Assembly (NCBI GenBank): GCA_028571685.1
Contig: CM053140.1
Span: forward strand, 151,885,701-151,949,700
Length of the DNA: 64,000 nt
Direction of reading: 5' to 3'
From: Heterohyrax brucei
Taxonomy: Eukaryota > Chordata > Mammalia > Hyracoidea > Procaviidae
Shown: positions 11,833-23,105 of the stretch, in pieces
Layout: every line of letters begins with the position of its first letter
Position numbering within the stretch: position 1 is the first letter of the stretch
Made by a program: the position numbers and the translations under genes
Notes under the pieces: generated by a model
What the model was told of the DNA's origin: nothing
Database searches by the model: none
The model's input: the letters and a program-made list of their open reading frames with translations, nothing else

Positions 11833-11916
11833 TTGAGGCACTGTGAGTGGGCTCAGACTTGTGACCTTTCAGCTGACAACTAGCACATTAACCTTTTGCA
11901 CCACTCTCTCAGGGAC
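11833..11916 (-). mobile_element. SINE fragment, minus strand
   Basis: A partial match to the head and middle of the long SINE type: 'gacctttcagctgac' followed by 'ttaaccttttgcaccac' and ending 'cagggac'. The tail part is missing. It sits directly after the A-tail of L1 B. Confidence 0.5.
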
Positions 11917-11920
11917 TGCA

Positions 11921-12499
11921 CTGGCTCTTCATTTTGCTTCCTCTGCTTTTGGTTAATTTTCACTCAAGTAAAATTTTACAACTTGTCTTGCCCTTGGAAT
12001 ACTCTTGTTTAATCTCATTTTTGTTTAGTCACTTTCTCCTGGATAGGTCTAAAAATAATAATAATAATTTCCTTGAGTATAATAAATCTTTTTTCTTTGG
12101 ACTAAAGATGAACCTTTTACATCCTTCTGTAAGATATTTAATTTCTGTGTTCCCACTATACATGCTTTTATCTGAAAGCCACTCTGATATTTATGCATTA
12201 TTTTGTAATTTTATCTCATTTATTAACAAAAAAAGCCACTAGTAAATATTTTGGGTCTGCTCTTTTGTCCCTTGCATTTTCCCCTTGTATTCATCTCTGT
12301 AATGTAATATTAACAGAAAAGAAAAAAATCTTTTTACATTTAAAACAAAGCAAAATATCACTGAAGTTAACTTTTTCTTCTAAATGGGCCAGTTACAAAG
12401 CCTCAGCATGCTGGACATAGAAAAAAGTATCATTGACCATAAACATATACGACCTACCCTTTATCTTCTTGCTCTAAGTGCTACCATATTTTCTTCATC
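11921..12499. other. No recognisable gene
   Basis: AT-rich sequence; a 102-codon open frame at 11,934-12,242 is leucine/phenylalanine/serine-rich and low in complexity, with an 'aataataataat' run. I see no exon signals. Confidence 0.5.
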
Positions 12500-14000
12500 A
12501 TTTTTTTAACTGACATTATTGAGATACTATCACATGAATTCAAATGTACCCTTTTTAAGCACACAAACTGATGAATTTTAATACATGTGTATAGTATTTA
12601 TTAATGTGGTAAATTCTACCAACTGATTTCTATCTGTCTTATAACTTATTATTAACATAACTTACATAGCTTACTATTAACATTATAATCTATTCCCACA
12701 TATTCTCCCTTTTAAGTGTTTTGATTTCCTGTGTTGATCTAATATTTATATTTAATATTTTCTTTCCCCTGAAGACTTTTTAAACATTTTTACTGTAATT
12801 TTGCTAATAATTATGTCAGCATTTATTTTCATGAAAAAGACTTTTTGTCATCAGTTTGAAAGATAATTTTACTTAGTATAGAAATCCTGATTGACTCCTC
12901 CTTCCCACTGTTTTGTCATTTAATTGTCTTCTGCCTTGTATAGATTGCATCAAGAGTCTTCACTCATCCTTCTTTTTCTATTGCCTCATTCAAAATTTTC
13001 CTTTATCTTTGATTTTCAGAAACTTAATTATTATCTGCTTTAGCGTAGATTTTCTTTATGTATATTTTGTTCAGCATTCGGTATAATTGTAGGTTTATGG
13101 CTTATAATGATTTTGGAAAGTTTTCAACAATTACTTCCTCAAACATTTGGCCTCTCTCCATTTACAACACTACAGGTACACTTGCTGACACTGCTCTTAA
13201 ATCCCCGAGGCTCTTTAAAAAATCTTACAATCTTTTTCTTTTTGTTTCCTGTCTTCTATTGTCTTAGGTTATATTGCCTTAACTTTGGTTGACTGTTTGT
13301 GGTCAATGATTTTCTCTGCCAACCATTCTGCTGTTAATCCTTTACAGAGCATTTTAATTGTGGATTAATTTAGTTTTCATCTGTAAAATTTCTATTTCAC
13401 ATATTTTTTGTATCTTTCATTTATTTCCTTGTCATTATTTTCAGGCTTCTTTAAATCAGTGAGCGTATTTCTTTTGTTGATTTAATATCCTTTTCTTGTT
13501 TATCTTTGCACCTTTTTGGAATTCTGGTGGCTAGTTGTTAAGAGACTAGATGCTGACATAAAGATTAGTAGTTCAACCTTGAAGGCCACTCCTTGGAAAC
13601 CTTATGGGATAGTTCTAACCTGTCCTATTTGGTTGCAATGAATTGGAACTGACTCAGCAGATTTCTTTACAGGTTGCCCCTTATGAGTCTATTTCCACTT
13701 ATTTTTTTTTCTGACGTGGCCAATGCCATGTTTTTATGTGTCTTTTCATGTCTAGTGTTTTTATGGCATCTTTGAGAATTTTATATATTGAGTAATAAGC
13801 TTTGTTATATTTGTTTAGCAAACTTTGGTCTGGCATGAAGTCAGTTGAACTCCTTAATAATATTGAAAATTGCTGTTAAAGCTTATTATTATGGGCATAG
13901 AGTAGCCGTGACTCTAGGGCTGTCTTGCTCCAACTAATACTTCATGACCCTATAAAGAAAACTACTTAATACACTGTATTCAATGTGTTCCCTTTATTCT
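12500..14000 (-). mobile_element. Ancient L1 relic (5'UTR/ORF1 side), antisense
   Basis: The plus strand carries the T-rich antisense of old mammalian L1 5' sequence: 'ttattatctgctttagcgta', 'ggaaagttttcaacaatta', 'ttcctcaaacatttggcc' and 'cccgaggctctttaaaa' follow the order of L1M-type antisense consensus as I recall it. Divergence is high. It is interrupted by a SINE at 13,519-13,665. The right boundary is uncertain. Confidence 0.45.
13519..13665 (+). mobile_element. Afrotherian SINE, plus strand
   Basis: Runs from 'gaattctggtggctagttgt' through 'cactccttggaaacc' to 'aattggaactgactcagca'. The tRNA-like head, body and RTE-like tail are all recognisable, inserted in an old L1 relic. Confidence 0.75.
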
Positions 14001-15930
14001 AGGTAATGGAAACTTGAATGAAACTCTGCTCTCTGTGAGTTCTGAGAAAGTCTGTTGCTTATAACTCCCCAGTAATTATTTTTTCCCTAATAGCTCTTCT
14101 AAATCAGCTCTTATAGGTATTCATGCCATATATGTACAAGTTGATATTCAGACAGTGAGTACAGAAGCCACTTTGCAGAATTCCGTAGCTCTTTGCCGGT
14201 GTTATTCCATTCGTTCTGTCATTCTCTGTCCCCACAATTCTAACCACTTTGATATCTCAGAATTTTATTCAAAATTTAGAAAGATGACTAGAATCTACTG
14301 TGTTTCACTTCCTGCAGTATGGTTAGGATATTTTCTCCAGGGAGAAAGTTGGAGAAGTAGCAGAGCTCACTCCCTGAAAAATGTCTGTCTTGCAATGCCA
14401 GTTTTACAAAGCCTGAAATGATTGGTCCCGTATGTTTTGTCCTGCTGTCTAGTTATATTTGACAGTAGAGTGACTCCTGTAGTAGATAGTCTCTCATGCA
14501 TTTATTATGATTTGTTGCATTTACTCTGCTTTAACTTTTTTTGTTGGTTGTCTAGTTAAGCCCTGAAAGGCAAATTTTTGTCTCCTTACCATTTCTGTGT
14601 GTAATATTGAGAGTAAGTTATTTCAAAGAAAATCTAAATGACTCTGTGCTACAAAATGGGGGTGAGTGGGGAGAAATCACTTATGGATTGAATTTTTGTT
14701 TTTTCAATGCATTGTTTTTCTCTTCTAAGCATAACTCTACTTTCTTGTATTTGCACCAATATACAGTATAATTTTCCAGATTCAGCTCAGCCTTTTGGCT
14801 GCTAGGAGATATACCAATTTATCCATATTTGGGAGCTTACAGCAGAATGCAACTAATAATGAAACCTGTGCTATGGATACTTGAGAAATCAGTTTTCCAT
14901 GCTACATTCTGCATGTTTTCTCATCACGTCTCCACATAGTGATTCATGGTCTGACGTTTTGTGTTAATGCACTAATGTTGACTGTGGGAATATGACTGAA
15001 CTTCTCTTCTTTCTAAATGGGTTTGAACTATAGCCAAACATTTTTGATAATTATAATCATAAGTGGATTCAAATTTGCCGTATCTACCTGAAATCACTTA
15101 TCTGGTCAAAGCAACTGGCCTGAGGAAACCGCTTCCACAAGCTGTTCTAAGGATATCGTGTAGATTTCCAACTTGCCCCAAATTTGCCCCACAGAGGAAG
15201 CCCCCACACTTCTGTGGACTGAGTAACAAAACTACGCTAACTTAGTAGCTGTCTATGTTGGACCAGGATCACTGTTTCTTTTTCACACCATGCACTATTT
15301 CACTAAAAGTCTCACAACTAAGAGAACCTCCCCCCCAAAACACGGCTTTTTCTGAAAATTTCTTCTGTAAAGAGAGTGTTTTCCAAGAAAATTGTAAAAA
15401 CTGCTATCTTACTATCTCGGTAATTTCAACTTAAATAGTTTTATAGTAAGTGGTATGTGTGGTGTTATCTTTCAAATTTTATGTTCATCTGTAAGATGTT
15501 TTATCATTATCTCTTTATATGAATTTCTCCTATATTCACATATACATAGCATATGTATACTTAATATTCCATCTGTATTCTATATAAATTAAAAAGATAA
15601 ATATTATGTGTGTGTATTTTTATAAAATTACTGTTTATAATGTACATACAGTCTTATTTCACTTATTTGAAATTTTAAGTTAAAATAACCCATACAAAAT
15701 CAAACTTAGCAAATAGTTGGCACCTTCCTTTGAACCAATAAAACTTGTGTAAGATAACTATCAATTCTTAACAACATTAATGTTCAGTCTCATTTTGTGA
15801 AAAAATGATAAAAATGTTGTTAGTAATGACAGTAATGATACCGAGACAAGAAAAATTTTAAAGTACAGATTATGTTTTCACTCTCCATGAATGTAGAGGC
15901 TGTACATTATATAGGATTTCATTTTACTTG
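14001..15930. other. No recognisable gene
   Basis: AT-rich sequence of nearly 2 kb; an 88-codon frame at 14,155-14,421 and a 60-codon frame at 15,063-15,245 have no domain I recognise and no clear splice context. AT-rich alternating sequence occurs near 15,530-15,640. The first few hundred bases could continue the ancient L1 relic. Confidence 0.5.
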
Positions 15931-16765
15931 GATTCACAGTCAACACTCATGAAAGCAACAGTGAAGAAATCAAAAGCTGCACTGCGCTGGACAAATCTAC
16001 TTCAAAAGACCTCTTTAAAGTATTGAATTACAAGGTGCCCTTGACTTAAGACATGCCTCACAGGCATGTGAAAGCTGGATAATGAACAAGGAAGACGAAA
16101 GAAGAATTGATAACTTTTTTTTATGATTGAACGAAAATGTACCTTCCTATATAAATTTGCATGTTCACCTATATGCAGTTCCCACTGCTCTCACTGCCCA
16201 GTGACAGCACACCCTCCTCTCTGCTCCGTACACATCCTATTTTCCTAACAGTCTCCTATCTCCTCCTCTCAACCCACTTCCCTTCCTCCAGCAAGAGGTC
16301 AGCAGGATGACATCCTATAGATGCATAGAACCATAAAATTCCCACAAGACATGGTCACTCTGCATTGCCAAGTCCAATTCATTGTTGTTGGAAGAACTGA
16401 TAACTTTTGAATTGTTGTGTTGGTGAAAAATAATACAGACCACCAAAGGAATGTATAAACCTACCTTGGAAGAAGGACAATCACAATGCTTCCTAGAAGC
16501 AAAGATGACAAGACTACATCTCACATGTATGTTATCAGAAAGGACAGGTGTCTGAAGGATGTCATTCTTGGTAAAGCAGAGTCAGTGAAAAACAGAAATC
16601 CCCTCAACCTGTTACAGATTGACACAGCACCTGCAGCAGTGGGCTCAAGCGTAACAACTATTGTGAGGATGGCACAGGACCAGGTAGTGTTCTGTTCTGT
16701 CGTACATCTAGGGTTTCTATGGGCTGGAACCAACTCAACTGTACTTAAGAACAACAACAACATCA
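15931..16765 (+). mobile_element. RTE (BovB-like) LINE 3' end, interrupted
   Basis: The plus-strand 3' portion of an RTE LINE: 15,931-16,118 ('gattcacagtcaacactcat', 'agctggataatgaacaagga') continues at 16,391-16,765 ('gtgggctcaagcgtaacaac', 'gatggcacaggaccaggta', 'aaccaactcaactgtactta', then '(aac)n'). It is homologous to 32,036-32,695. It encodes the protein C-terminal part and 3'UTR only; no RT core is present. The interruption is an L1 3'UTR fragment with a target duplication. Confidence 0.8.
16101..16408 (-). mobile_element. L1 3'UTR fragment with 18-bp target-site duplication
   Basis: A minus-strand L1 3' end (poly-T about 16,113-16,122, then 'gatgacatcctatagatgca') lies between 'gaagaattgataactttt' (16,101-16,118) and 'gaagaactgataactttt' (16,391-16,408). 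The two flanks match at 17 of 18 bases and belong to the RTE sequence on either side. This is a 5'-truncated L1 insertion of about 270 bp made by target-primed reverse transcription. Confidence 0.9.
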
Positions 16766-17132
16766 TATGGGATATACCATTCTTTGACTTGCAGGATAAT
16801 ATTTATAAACAACAGTAAATTTTACTCAATACATAAAGAATGTTTTCCTAAATAACATGCTTGTGTTCCACTGTATCAACTTCTGGGGATAAAGTAGGCA
16901 CAAGGAATACTAAAGTTTAAAGTTAAAAGACTAATTATAATTTTACTTAAAATCTAAAATGTATCAGATATGTACCAGTATTCATAATCTGCCCAAGAAA
17001 TTTTTCAGGCATTGAAATCTGTGCTTCTCTAAAGAAAGAATGTTGAAAGATAATTCTTGGTGAAATAACCTTGGAGTGGAAGGAATGGTAGAAAATTAGC
17101 ATTGAAAATAGATAGCAGCTACTTGGAAGAGT
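16766..17132. other. No recognisable feature
   Basis: AT-rich sequence between the RTE 3' end and a SINE; nothing recognised. Confidence 0.55.
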
Positions 17133-17288
17133 GGAGCCCTGGTGTCTCAGTGGTTAAGAGTTCAGCTGCTAACCAAGAGGTTGGCAGTTTAAATCCACTA
17201 CATGCTTCTTGGAAACATTATAGGGAAGTTCTACTCTGTCCTATTGAGTCACTGTGAGTTGAAATTGACTCAAGTACAATGGATTCGA
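17133..17288 (+). mobile_element. Afrotherian SINE, plus strand
   Basis: Starts 'ggagccctggtgtctcagtg' (A-box region), continues 'gttggcagtttaaatcca' (B-box region), and ends in 'ttgaaattgactcaagtaca' (tail module). Full-length for the short form of the family, about 155 bp. Confidence 0.85.
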
Positions 17289-17435
17289 AAGAGGGAAGGA
17301 TAGGAAGTCTACCCCTGTGGCAGGAATGAAACACTTTAAGACATATTTTGCATCCATAGGTGGTTCCTTGAAAGCCACCTTAGCCCTTCTCGAATTCCTT
17401 AAAAGCAAGCAAGGAAGCAAACAAAGAAAACTCAT

Positions 17436-17572
17436 GGCTCTGTACTTGATTCCCATTCATAGCTACCCTATAGGACAGAGAAGAATTGCCCCATAGAATT
17501 TTCAAGGAAAGTGTGATGGATTTAGACTGCTGACTTTTTCGTTACTGCGTGTAGCTCTTAACCACAAAATGC
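17436..17572 (-). mobile_element. Afrotherian SINE, minus strand
   Basis: Runs from the tail 'ttgattcccattcatagcta' to the head 'tagctcttaaccacaaaatg'. The preceding 147 bp (17,289-17,435) are unassigned. Confidence 0.75.
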
Positions 17573-17819
17573 TATATATATATTTTATATTTATGCAATA
17601 ATTTGATAAAATAAACATTCAAACAAAAATACAGAAGCACAAATAAGAATGATCTGAACTTCACAGTTAATTAATAGTGCTTTGAATTATTAGCCATATC
17701 TGAGGAAACTGAAAAGTCATCTGATGATTTTTTTTTCTTTTATAGAAAATTATAGGAAATAAATAGAAAGAACATGTGGAATTCTACTAAGAATTTATTA
17801 TTAGTGCAGTGTAGGCTAC

Positions 17820-18660
17820 CACACACTTTGTTTTGAAACTTGTTTATATATAATTTCAAATTTATGGAAAAGCTGCAAGAATTATAAAATGTTATCCTTT
17901 ACTTGGGCCCTGCTGACACAATGGTTAAGTGCCTGGCTGCTAATGGAAAGGACAAAAGTTAAAATTTACTAGTTGCTCTGCAGGAGAAAGATGTGGTAGT
18001 TTGCTTCCATAGAGATTTAAAGTCTTGAAAATCCTGTGGGGCAGTTATACTGTGGCCTATAGGGTTGCTATGCATCAGAATCAACTCCATGGCAACTGCT
18101 ATTCTCCACCCTTACTTTCAGTTTGTTTACATTTGCCTCATTTACTTTCTACTTTTGACTTTCCCCTCTACTCTCTCCTCCTTCCTGCCCTTCCAGGTAA
18201 CCTCATCCAGCACCCCCTCTTCCTCCTTCTTTTTCTTCTTTCTTTTTCTGCTTCTTCACTCTAATGTGTAGGTATATTATTTTTCTGAGCCATGTAAGAG
18301 TTAGCTGTGGGAGTTGTGCCCTTGTACTCTTCTACATACTTATGTGCTTATTTGCAACAAGCAAGAGCATTTGCTTACCTAACCACAGTATAGGCATCAA
18401 AGTCAGGAAAAATATCATCGATAAAACGCTGTACTCTAATCCTCATTTCGTGTTCAGTTTATCAGTTGTCTAGTAATAACTTCTACAGTTTTTTTTCTCA
18501 TTCAATCCATGGTCTAATCTAAAAATCACACAGATTTAATTTAGTTGTTGTGTCTCTTTACTCTTCTTTAAATGGAAATCAATCACTAGCCTTTGCTGTT
18601 CTTACTTTTGACCTTGAAAAGAGTAAAACCAGATGTTGTTCTGATGGTTTACTTTTCCAC
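17820..18660. mobile_element. Ancient mammalian L1-type relic, interrupted by a SINE
   Basis: Old interspersed repeat recognisable by ordered blocks: 'ggaaaagctgcaagaattat', 'tctgagccatgtaagagtta', 'cctaaccacagtataggca' and 'agttgttgtgtctctttact'. I remember this order from an old L1M 3'-end consensus shared by placental mammals. The relic is split by a SINE at 17,905-18,096. A pyrimidine-rich stretch covers about 18,130-18,260. The family name and strand are not certain. Confidence 0.5.
17905..18096 (+). mobile_element. Afrotherian SINE, long form, plus strand
   Basis: Starts 'gggccctgctgacacaatgg', has the extra middle segment 'ggagaaagatgtggtagttt' absent from the short form, and ends 'agaatcaactccatggcaac'. 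Length is about 190 bp. Confidence 0.8.
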
Positions 18661-18870
18661 CCACAGAGCACATCTTCTGGTCAAAGAGGAACGCCTTTTA
18701 AAAAGGATCACAATAAGTATTTGCTTCACTCTTGCTTTCTGTTTTATTGTCTATTTGAAACTTGGCTTGTCTTAATAGCTAAACTCAATATTTAGGCCTC
18801 TTGTTGTTAAAAAAAATATATTGAAGAAGGTTGGGGAAGTTTATTCCTCAACAGGTAACAGCGTGTATAT

Positions 18871-19062
18871 ACTTGTCCTTCAGTTTGTTCTAACTCATGG
18901 CAATTCCACTTGTTACAGAGTAGAACTATTCCATAGCATTTTCTTGGCGTAGTATTAACAGAAGTAGGTCTCAAAGTCTTTCTTTCAAAGAACCACTAGG
19001 TGAGTTCAAACCAGCAATACTTAGTTTGTAGTCAGAGCAAACTGTGTCATTCAAGGGCCTTA
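18871..19062 (-). mobile_element. Afrotherian SINE, long form, minus strand
   Basis: Carries the reverse complement of the long form: tail ('tttgttctaactcatggca'), body ('cagagtagaactattccata'), middle segment ('acagaagtaggtctcaaag') and head ('aaactgtgtcattcaaggg'). Moderately diverged. Confidence 0.7.
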
Positions 19063-19908
19063 GACAACTGATGTTAAGTTCATATAGTTTGGAATAATCC
19101 CTAAAACTCAATGATTCCCTGCTATTCCTAGATCTTTAAGGCAGCTAACAACATTCTTAAAAATACAATGATGAGATGAGATAAATCATTGTTTTTAAGG
19201 AGTTATTAATAGTCATTAAAGCATATTTATATCAAAAATATGAAGTATATTTACACCAAATAAAACTATGTCCAGAAAATTCTTACCCTGGAGCCAGGGG
19301 TAAGACGCTAATAGGGTCAGAGGGTTAATACTTTTTCTTCTTTGTTCAAAACATAGGCAACTTTCCCTTTTGGAATTCTTAATTCAGTTGAAATATGCAG
19401 GAGGTTTATTATTTTAGAGATGATTTAAGTCAAAAATTATTCATAAATTCAAAGTGCTGTACCAGGTGCTACATGTATAATGATGAGCAAGCATGTACAT
19501 GGTATCTGATCTTACTGATCTTAAATTTTAGTGAAAAAAATAGGCTTCAAAAATAATCTCACAGACATTGTTTCCTAGTTATGCCAAACTATTTTTGGGC
19601 TTAAGAAGATTTCAGGGGATATTTTTGGCTTAAAGTTTAAACATCTCAGGGCAAAGGTTTTATATTTTCATCCATCCTCCACGGTTCCAACTCTAAAGTC
19701 CATGAGAATTTGAAATTCTATTCTGCATTTTCCACCTTTTGTTCAGGACTCTGATAAAGTATTTGATCAAAATGTTCAGGAATGGTTGCCAGGCACCACC
19801 AGTTCTTTTGGTCTCATGACAAAAGTGGTGATTGTTCATGGAAGGAGTCAGTAATAGACTGTGTATCCTCCTCCTGTTTCTTCTTCTGTTGCTTCAGCAA
19901 ATAGAGAC
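19063..19908. other. Unassigned; one old mammalian repeat module (about 19,435-19,570)
   Basis: The module 'gtgctgtaccaggtgctaca' followed by 'atgatgagcaagca' and 'ctgatcttaaattttagtg' has the order of the common old mammalian repeat 'tgccaggcactgtgctaggt / ggtgaacaaaacagac / gagcttacattctagtg'. A second diverged copy is at about 20,855-20,990. I see no gene. Confidence 0.4.
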
Positions 19909-20185
19909 CAAACAATAGTTTAGCTTAACTAGTAAAAAAGTCTACTTTGAACATTATGCTCTTTTAAGAATTATTTACATGGGATTAAACCAATGACAGC
20001 AACATGAAAGATTATATAACGTGTTTAGAGGGCAGTGAGCTTATGCTGGGTAGGAACAACTCAGAAAACGAAAATGAGAACTATTTCACAACTTGAAGAA
20101 CATGATCAATGTCACCAAATTCTGCATGTAAGTACTGCTAAATTGGTGTATATTTGTTGGGTAAACAGTCAACAATAACAATGAC
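19909..20185 (+). repeat. Unclassified interspersed repeat X, copy 1
   Basis: From 'ccaaacaatagtttagctta' through 'aatgtcaccaaattctgcat' to 'caacaataacaatgac'. It is homologous to the outer parts of the nested locus at 53,900-56,105. The end resembles other afrotherian repeat tails with a CAA-rich terminus. I cannot name the family. Confidence 0.6.
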
Positions 20186-20292
20186 AAAACAAATAAAATA
20201 AAAAAATAATATTACTATGTGTGTATGTAGATATACATATAAAATTATCATCTGTAATAAGTGTTATGCAGGAAAATTAGCAGATGCCACGA

Positions 20293-20348
20293 ACATGGTG
20301 TCAACATGAGCTAGAATTGACCCGATGGCAACTAACAACAGCAACAAT
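20293..20348 (+). mobile_element. SINE or RTE 3'-tail fragment
   Basis: Only the tail module remains: 'gctagaattgacccgatggc' followed by 'aactaacaacagcaacaa'. Both SINE and RTE share this module, so the source cannot be decided. Confidence 0.55.
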
Positions 20349-21944
20349 AAACTTACACAAGCAGAAAATATTGTTGGCACTGACATCTGAATGAAGAAAA
20401 GGAAGCTGCTATCTAGAGTAGGAATAGAGCAGAATAGCATGTGTGAGGAGTCAGAGGCAGGAAGGGGCACATTTAAGATCCTTCAGAAGGCTGGTAGCAC
20501 TGGCACATAGAGACACATAAAAAGTTGCATGTGATGAGCTTCAAGGGTGCATAAAATGAAATATTTTATTTCATTTAGAACAACCATAACATACTGAGGA
20601 CTTTTAATTAGTGAAATATCATAATCAAGATGTATACTTTCAAATTATTATTTTTACTTCAGTGCGATAATATAATGAAGGAAAATAAAATTCACAGTAG
20701 GCACATGAATTAAAAATCATTGCCAAACTCACCTTCAGAGAGTCTTATAAAAATGGAAATATATATGAATTTGAAGTTTGTTATGATGTAAGCAAAATAT
20801 GCTATGGTGATGGACTGAACAGGATTCTTCTATTATTTCAGCATGTCCAGGACCAATTTAGTAACACATACTTGAATATTTACTTTGTCCCGGATATTGA
20901 ATTGCAGTGGTGAATGAAAATAATTATTCTGTTTTCAAAGACCTAAGCTTTATGGGACTAAACAGGCAATAATGGCCTGTATATTTTTCAATTTGGTAAA
21001 ATCAACTTATCTCTTAAGTACTTTTAGTTTGAAAAGAGCAACTAATTTGTTAACATCTAGAAATGTGGATATTTATAAAAACTAAGAATAAACCCATATG
21101 TGTCTAATTTAACTAGTAGCTGTTAGGGTGGCTTATTCCCAGCAACACTCTACTAGGGAACATTTGCTAATATTTCCTATTTAGCAAAGGTGATAAAGCA
21201 TCCTCAAGCTCTGCAGAGCTGAATGCTCATCTTATGTTATCCCCAGAGATTGCTCCAATGTTTGTGAAAATATCTTACCACTCTTGCTATGAACTTTTCC
21301 CAATAAGTAGATAAATAAGAATTCAGCAAGCAATATAGCCTCATTATCTGCTCTCCCTCTGTTTCATCAAACCTGCTTTTTACAGTTTGGGCACTCCGCC
21401 AGAGACCCATAAGATGTCTGTTACAGATTGTGTTTTGCCTCTTTATGACACTGTAAATCTGCCCCTTAAAGTGAGAAACATCATTGTGATAACATTCCAA
21501 GTTCCTGTTAAAGGCAACTGAATTCTATCACCCTTAGGATTATTGATTGCCAGGAATAGAAAACAACATAGACTAACTTAAAAGGGAATTTCTAAAGAAG
21601 AATTTGGGGTCTTACAATGGCCAAGTTGGGACATTGCCACCAACAAAAGGATTTCCTGAGATTCACAGAGCAACTCAGATCTTAGTGACTAGGAAACATA
21701 GTCTTATGAACATGTCAGTATGGGAATGAGAACAACTGCACAGCCATGTACCACCAGTACAGTGGTTGTTCTGTAGGAATTGATCAAACAGGACAAATGT
21801 CTACCAGGTAATACTGACTCCTGCCTGACCTGTCTGGACAGAGCATAGACTATCAATAATTTGGTAAGTTCATTGAACTCTGGGATTTAGTTAGTGAGAC
21901 AGCAAGCAAAAAATAATTCAATGATACACATTTTTACCAAGCCA
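20349..21944. other. No gene; one old repeat module (about 20,855-20,990)
   Basis: About 1.6 kb of AT-rich unassigned sequence. The module at 20,855-20,990 ('gaatatttactttgtcccgg', 'gcagtggtgaatgaaaataa', 'acctaagctttatgggac') resembles the one near 19,435. An 87-codon minus-strand frame at 21,237-21,500 has no recognisable domain. Confidence 0.45.
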
Positions 21945-21992
21945 GCCAAGTGCCGTCGAGTCAGATCCAACTCATGGCGACCATAGGGGACT
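21945..21992 (-). mobile_element. SINE tail fragment, minus strand
   Basis: A short but clean match to the minus-strand tail, 'gccaagtgccgtcgagtcag' followed by 'atccaactcatggcgacc'. The rest of the element is missing. CpG at 'gccgtcgag' is retained, so this piece may be relatively young. Confidence 0.65.
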
Positions 21993-22104
21993 AGATTATT
22001 AGGAGAACACCACTCACTAAAGAAAGCAAGCATGATTATTTGTATTCTAGGATTATCATCAGAATCTAGATCAAAGCATCACAATGTAGAACTGCTGTCT
22101 GTGG

Positions 22105-22490
22105 CAATCAACAACCTGAGGTTCAAATTTAGCTCCATCTCTTCCTAACTGGTATTACATAGAGCAAGTCCTGTTGCTTCAACTTACAGTATCTTCATTA
22201 GTAAATCAGAAATAATTAGAGTGCTGTTCTGAAATTGGAAACCCTGGTGCTGTAGTGGTTAAGTGCTGTGGCTGCTAACCAAAAAGTTGACAGTTCAGTG
22301 ATGCCAGGAACTCACTGGAAACTCTATGCAGCAGTTTTATTATGTCCTACAGTGTCACTGTGAGTCAGAATTGTCTTGATGGCAGTGAGTTTGGTTTGAT
22401 TCAGGGTTCTGAAATTAAAACAGATAATACATACTAAGGTTTTAGATCAACCATGGAAAAATACAAAGTACCCAATAAATGACTTCACTC
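22105..22490 (+). mobile_element. MIR SINE split by a younger SINE
   Basis: The left part has 'tgaggttcaaatttagctcc', 'atagagcaagtcctgttgct' and 'tcttcattagtaaatcagaa', in MIR order. The right part continues after the inserted SINE with 'attaaaacagataatacata' and ends 'acccaataaatgact'. MIR is a tRNA-derived SINE of early mammalian age, mobilised by L2. Confidence 0.6.
22226..22416 (+). mobile_element. Afrotherian SINE with 11-bp target duplication
   Basis: Starts 'ggaaaccctggtgctgtagt' and ends 'ttgatggcagtgagtttggt'. The flanking sequence 'gttctgaaatt' occurs at 22,226-22,236 and again, perfectly, at 22,406-22,416. This is a clear target-site duplication within the MIR, so the order of events is MIR first, SINE second. 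Confidence 0.88.
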
Positions 22491-22929
22491 TTATTTCTAC
22501 CAATATTATTGTGGTCACTATCAATGTCAATATTTTACCCAACTTGAGAACAAAGACTTGGAAATAAATGTAAGAGTTTATATTATGAATCAGGCAAAAC
22601 CAACAAAACAATATTTAGTGGCAGTGGACGTGAAAAAAAAGGGAAAATTTTCCTCCTGAAGAAAAGTTCTTTGTAAGTATGTAAATATAGAATTCCTGAT
22701 AAGGAAATGTCCATTATCAATCTATTTCTCTCAAAACAGCAAAGCTCTAGTTATCTAAAAAGGACATAATCTTCTTCCTTAAAAACTTCTACGGAAACAT
22801 ATTCCAGAGGACATCTTAGGATATTTGATAGAAATTTCAGAAAATTTTTATTTATGAATTCCTTCTTTCTTAATGTGTTTGTGGACTCAGTGGAAGTGAG
22901 GGGTGCAGTTTATAAGTTAAGAATGTAAA
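22417..22929. other. No recognisable gene
   Basis: Apart from the 3' end of the MIR (to about 22,490) I recognise nothing; the sequence is AT-rich with no long open frame. Confidence 0.5.
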
Positions 22930-23105
22930 ATCAGGAGTCAGAATGGCTGGTTAAATATTTATAACTTAATTTTCAAGGATTTTAATCTTTGGCAAGGCTG
23001 TAACTTCTTAAGCTCCAGTTGCCTTTTCTATGAAACAACAATAATAATATTGGTCCATGTTTCACAGAGTTGTTTGGATAGATTGTATAACAACTTGACC
23101 AAAAA
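22930..23105 (+). mobile_element. Probable MIR relic
   Basis: Blocks 'ggcaaggctgtaacttctta', 'gttgccttttctatgaaaca', 'aataataatattggtccatg' and 'cagagttgtttggatagatt' follow the MIR 3' half: 'gcaagttacttaacctct', 'tttcctcatctgtaaaatg', 'aataatagtacctac', 'agggttgttgtgaggatt'. Confidence 0.6.

Noticed and set aside
15063-15245. 60-codon proline-rich frame as a possible exon
   Set aside because: No splice context or family resemblance that I can defend; expected by chance in a window of this size.
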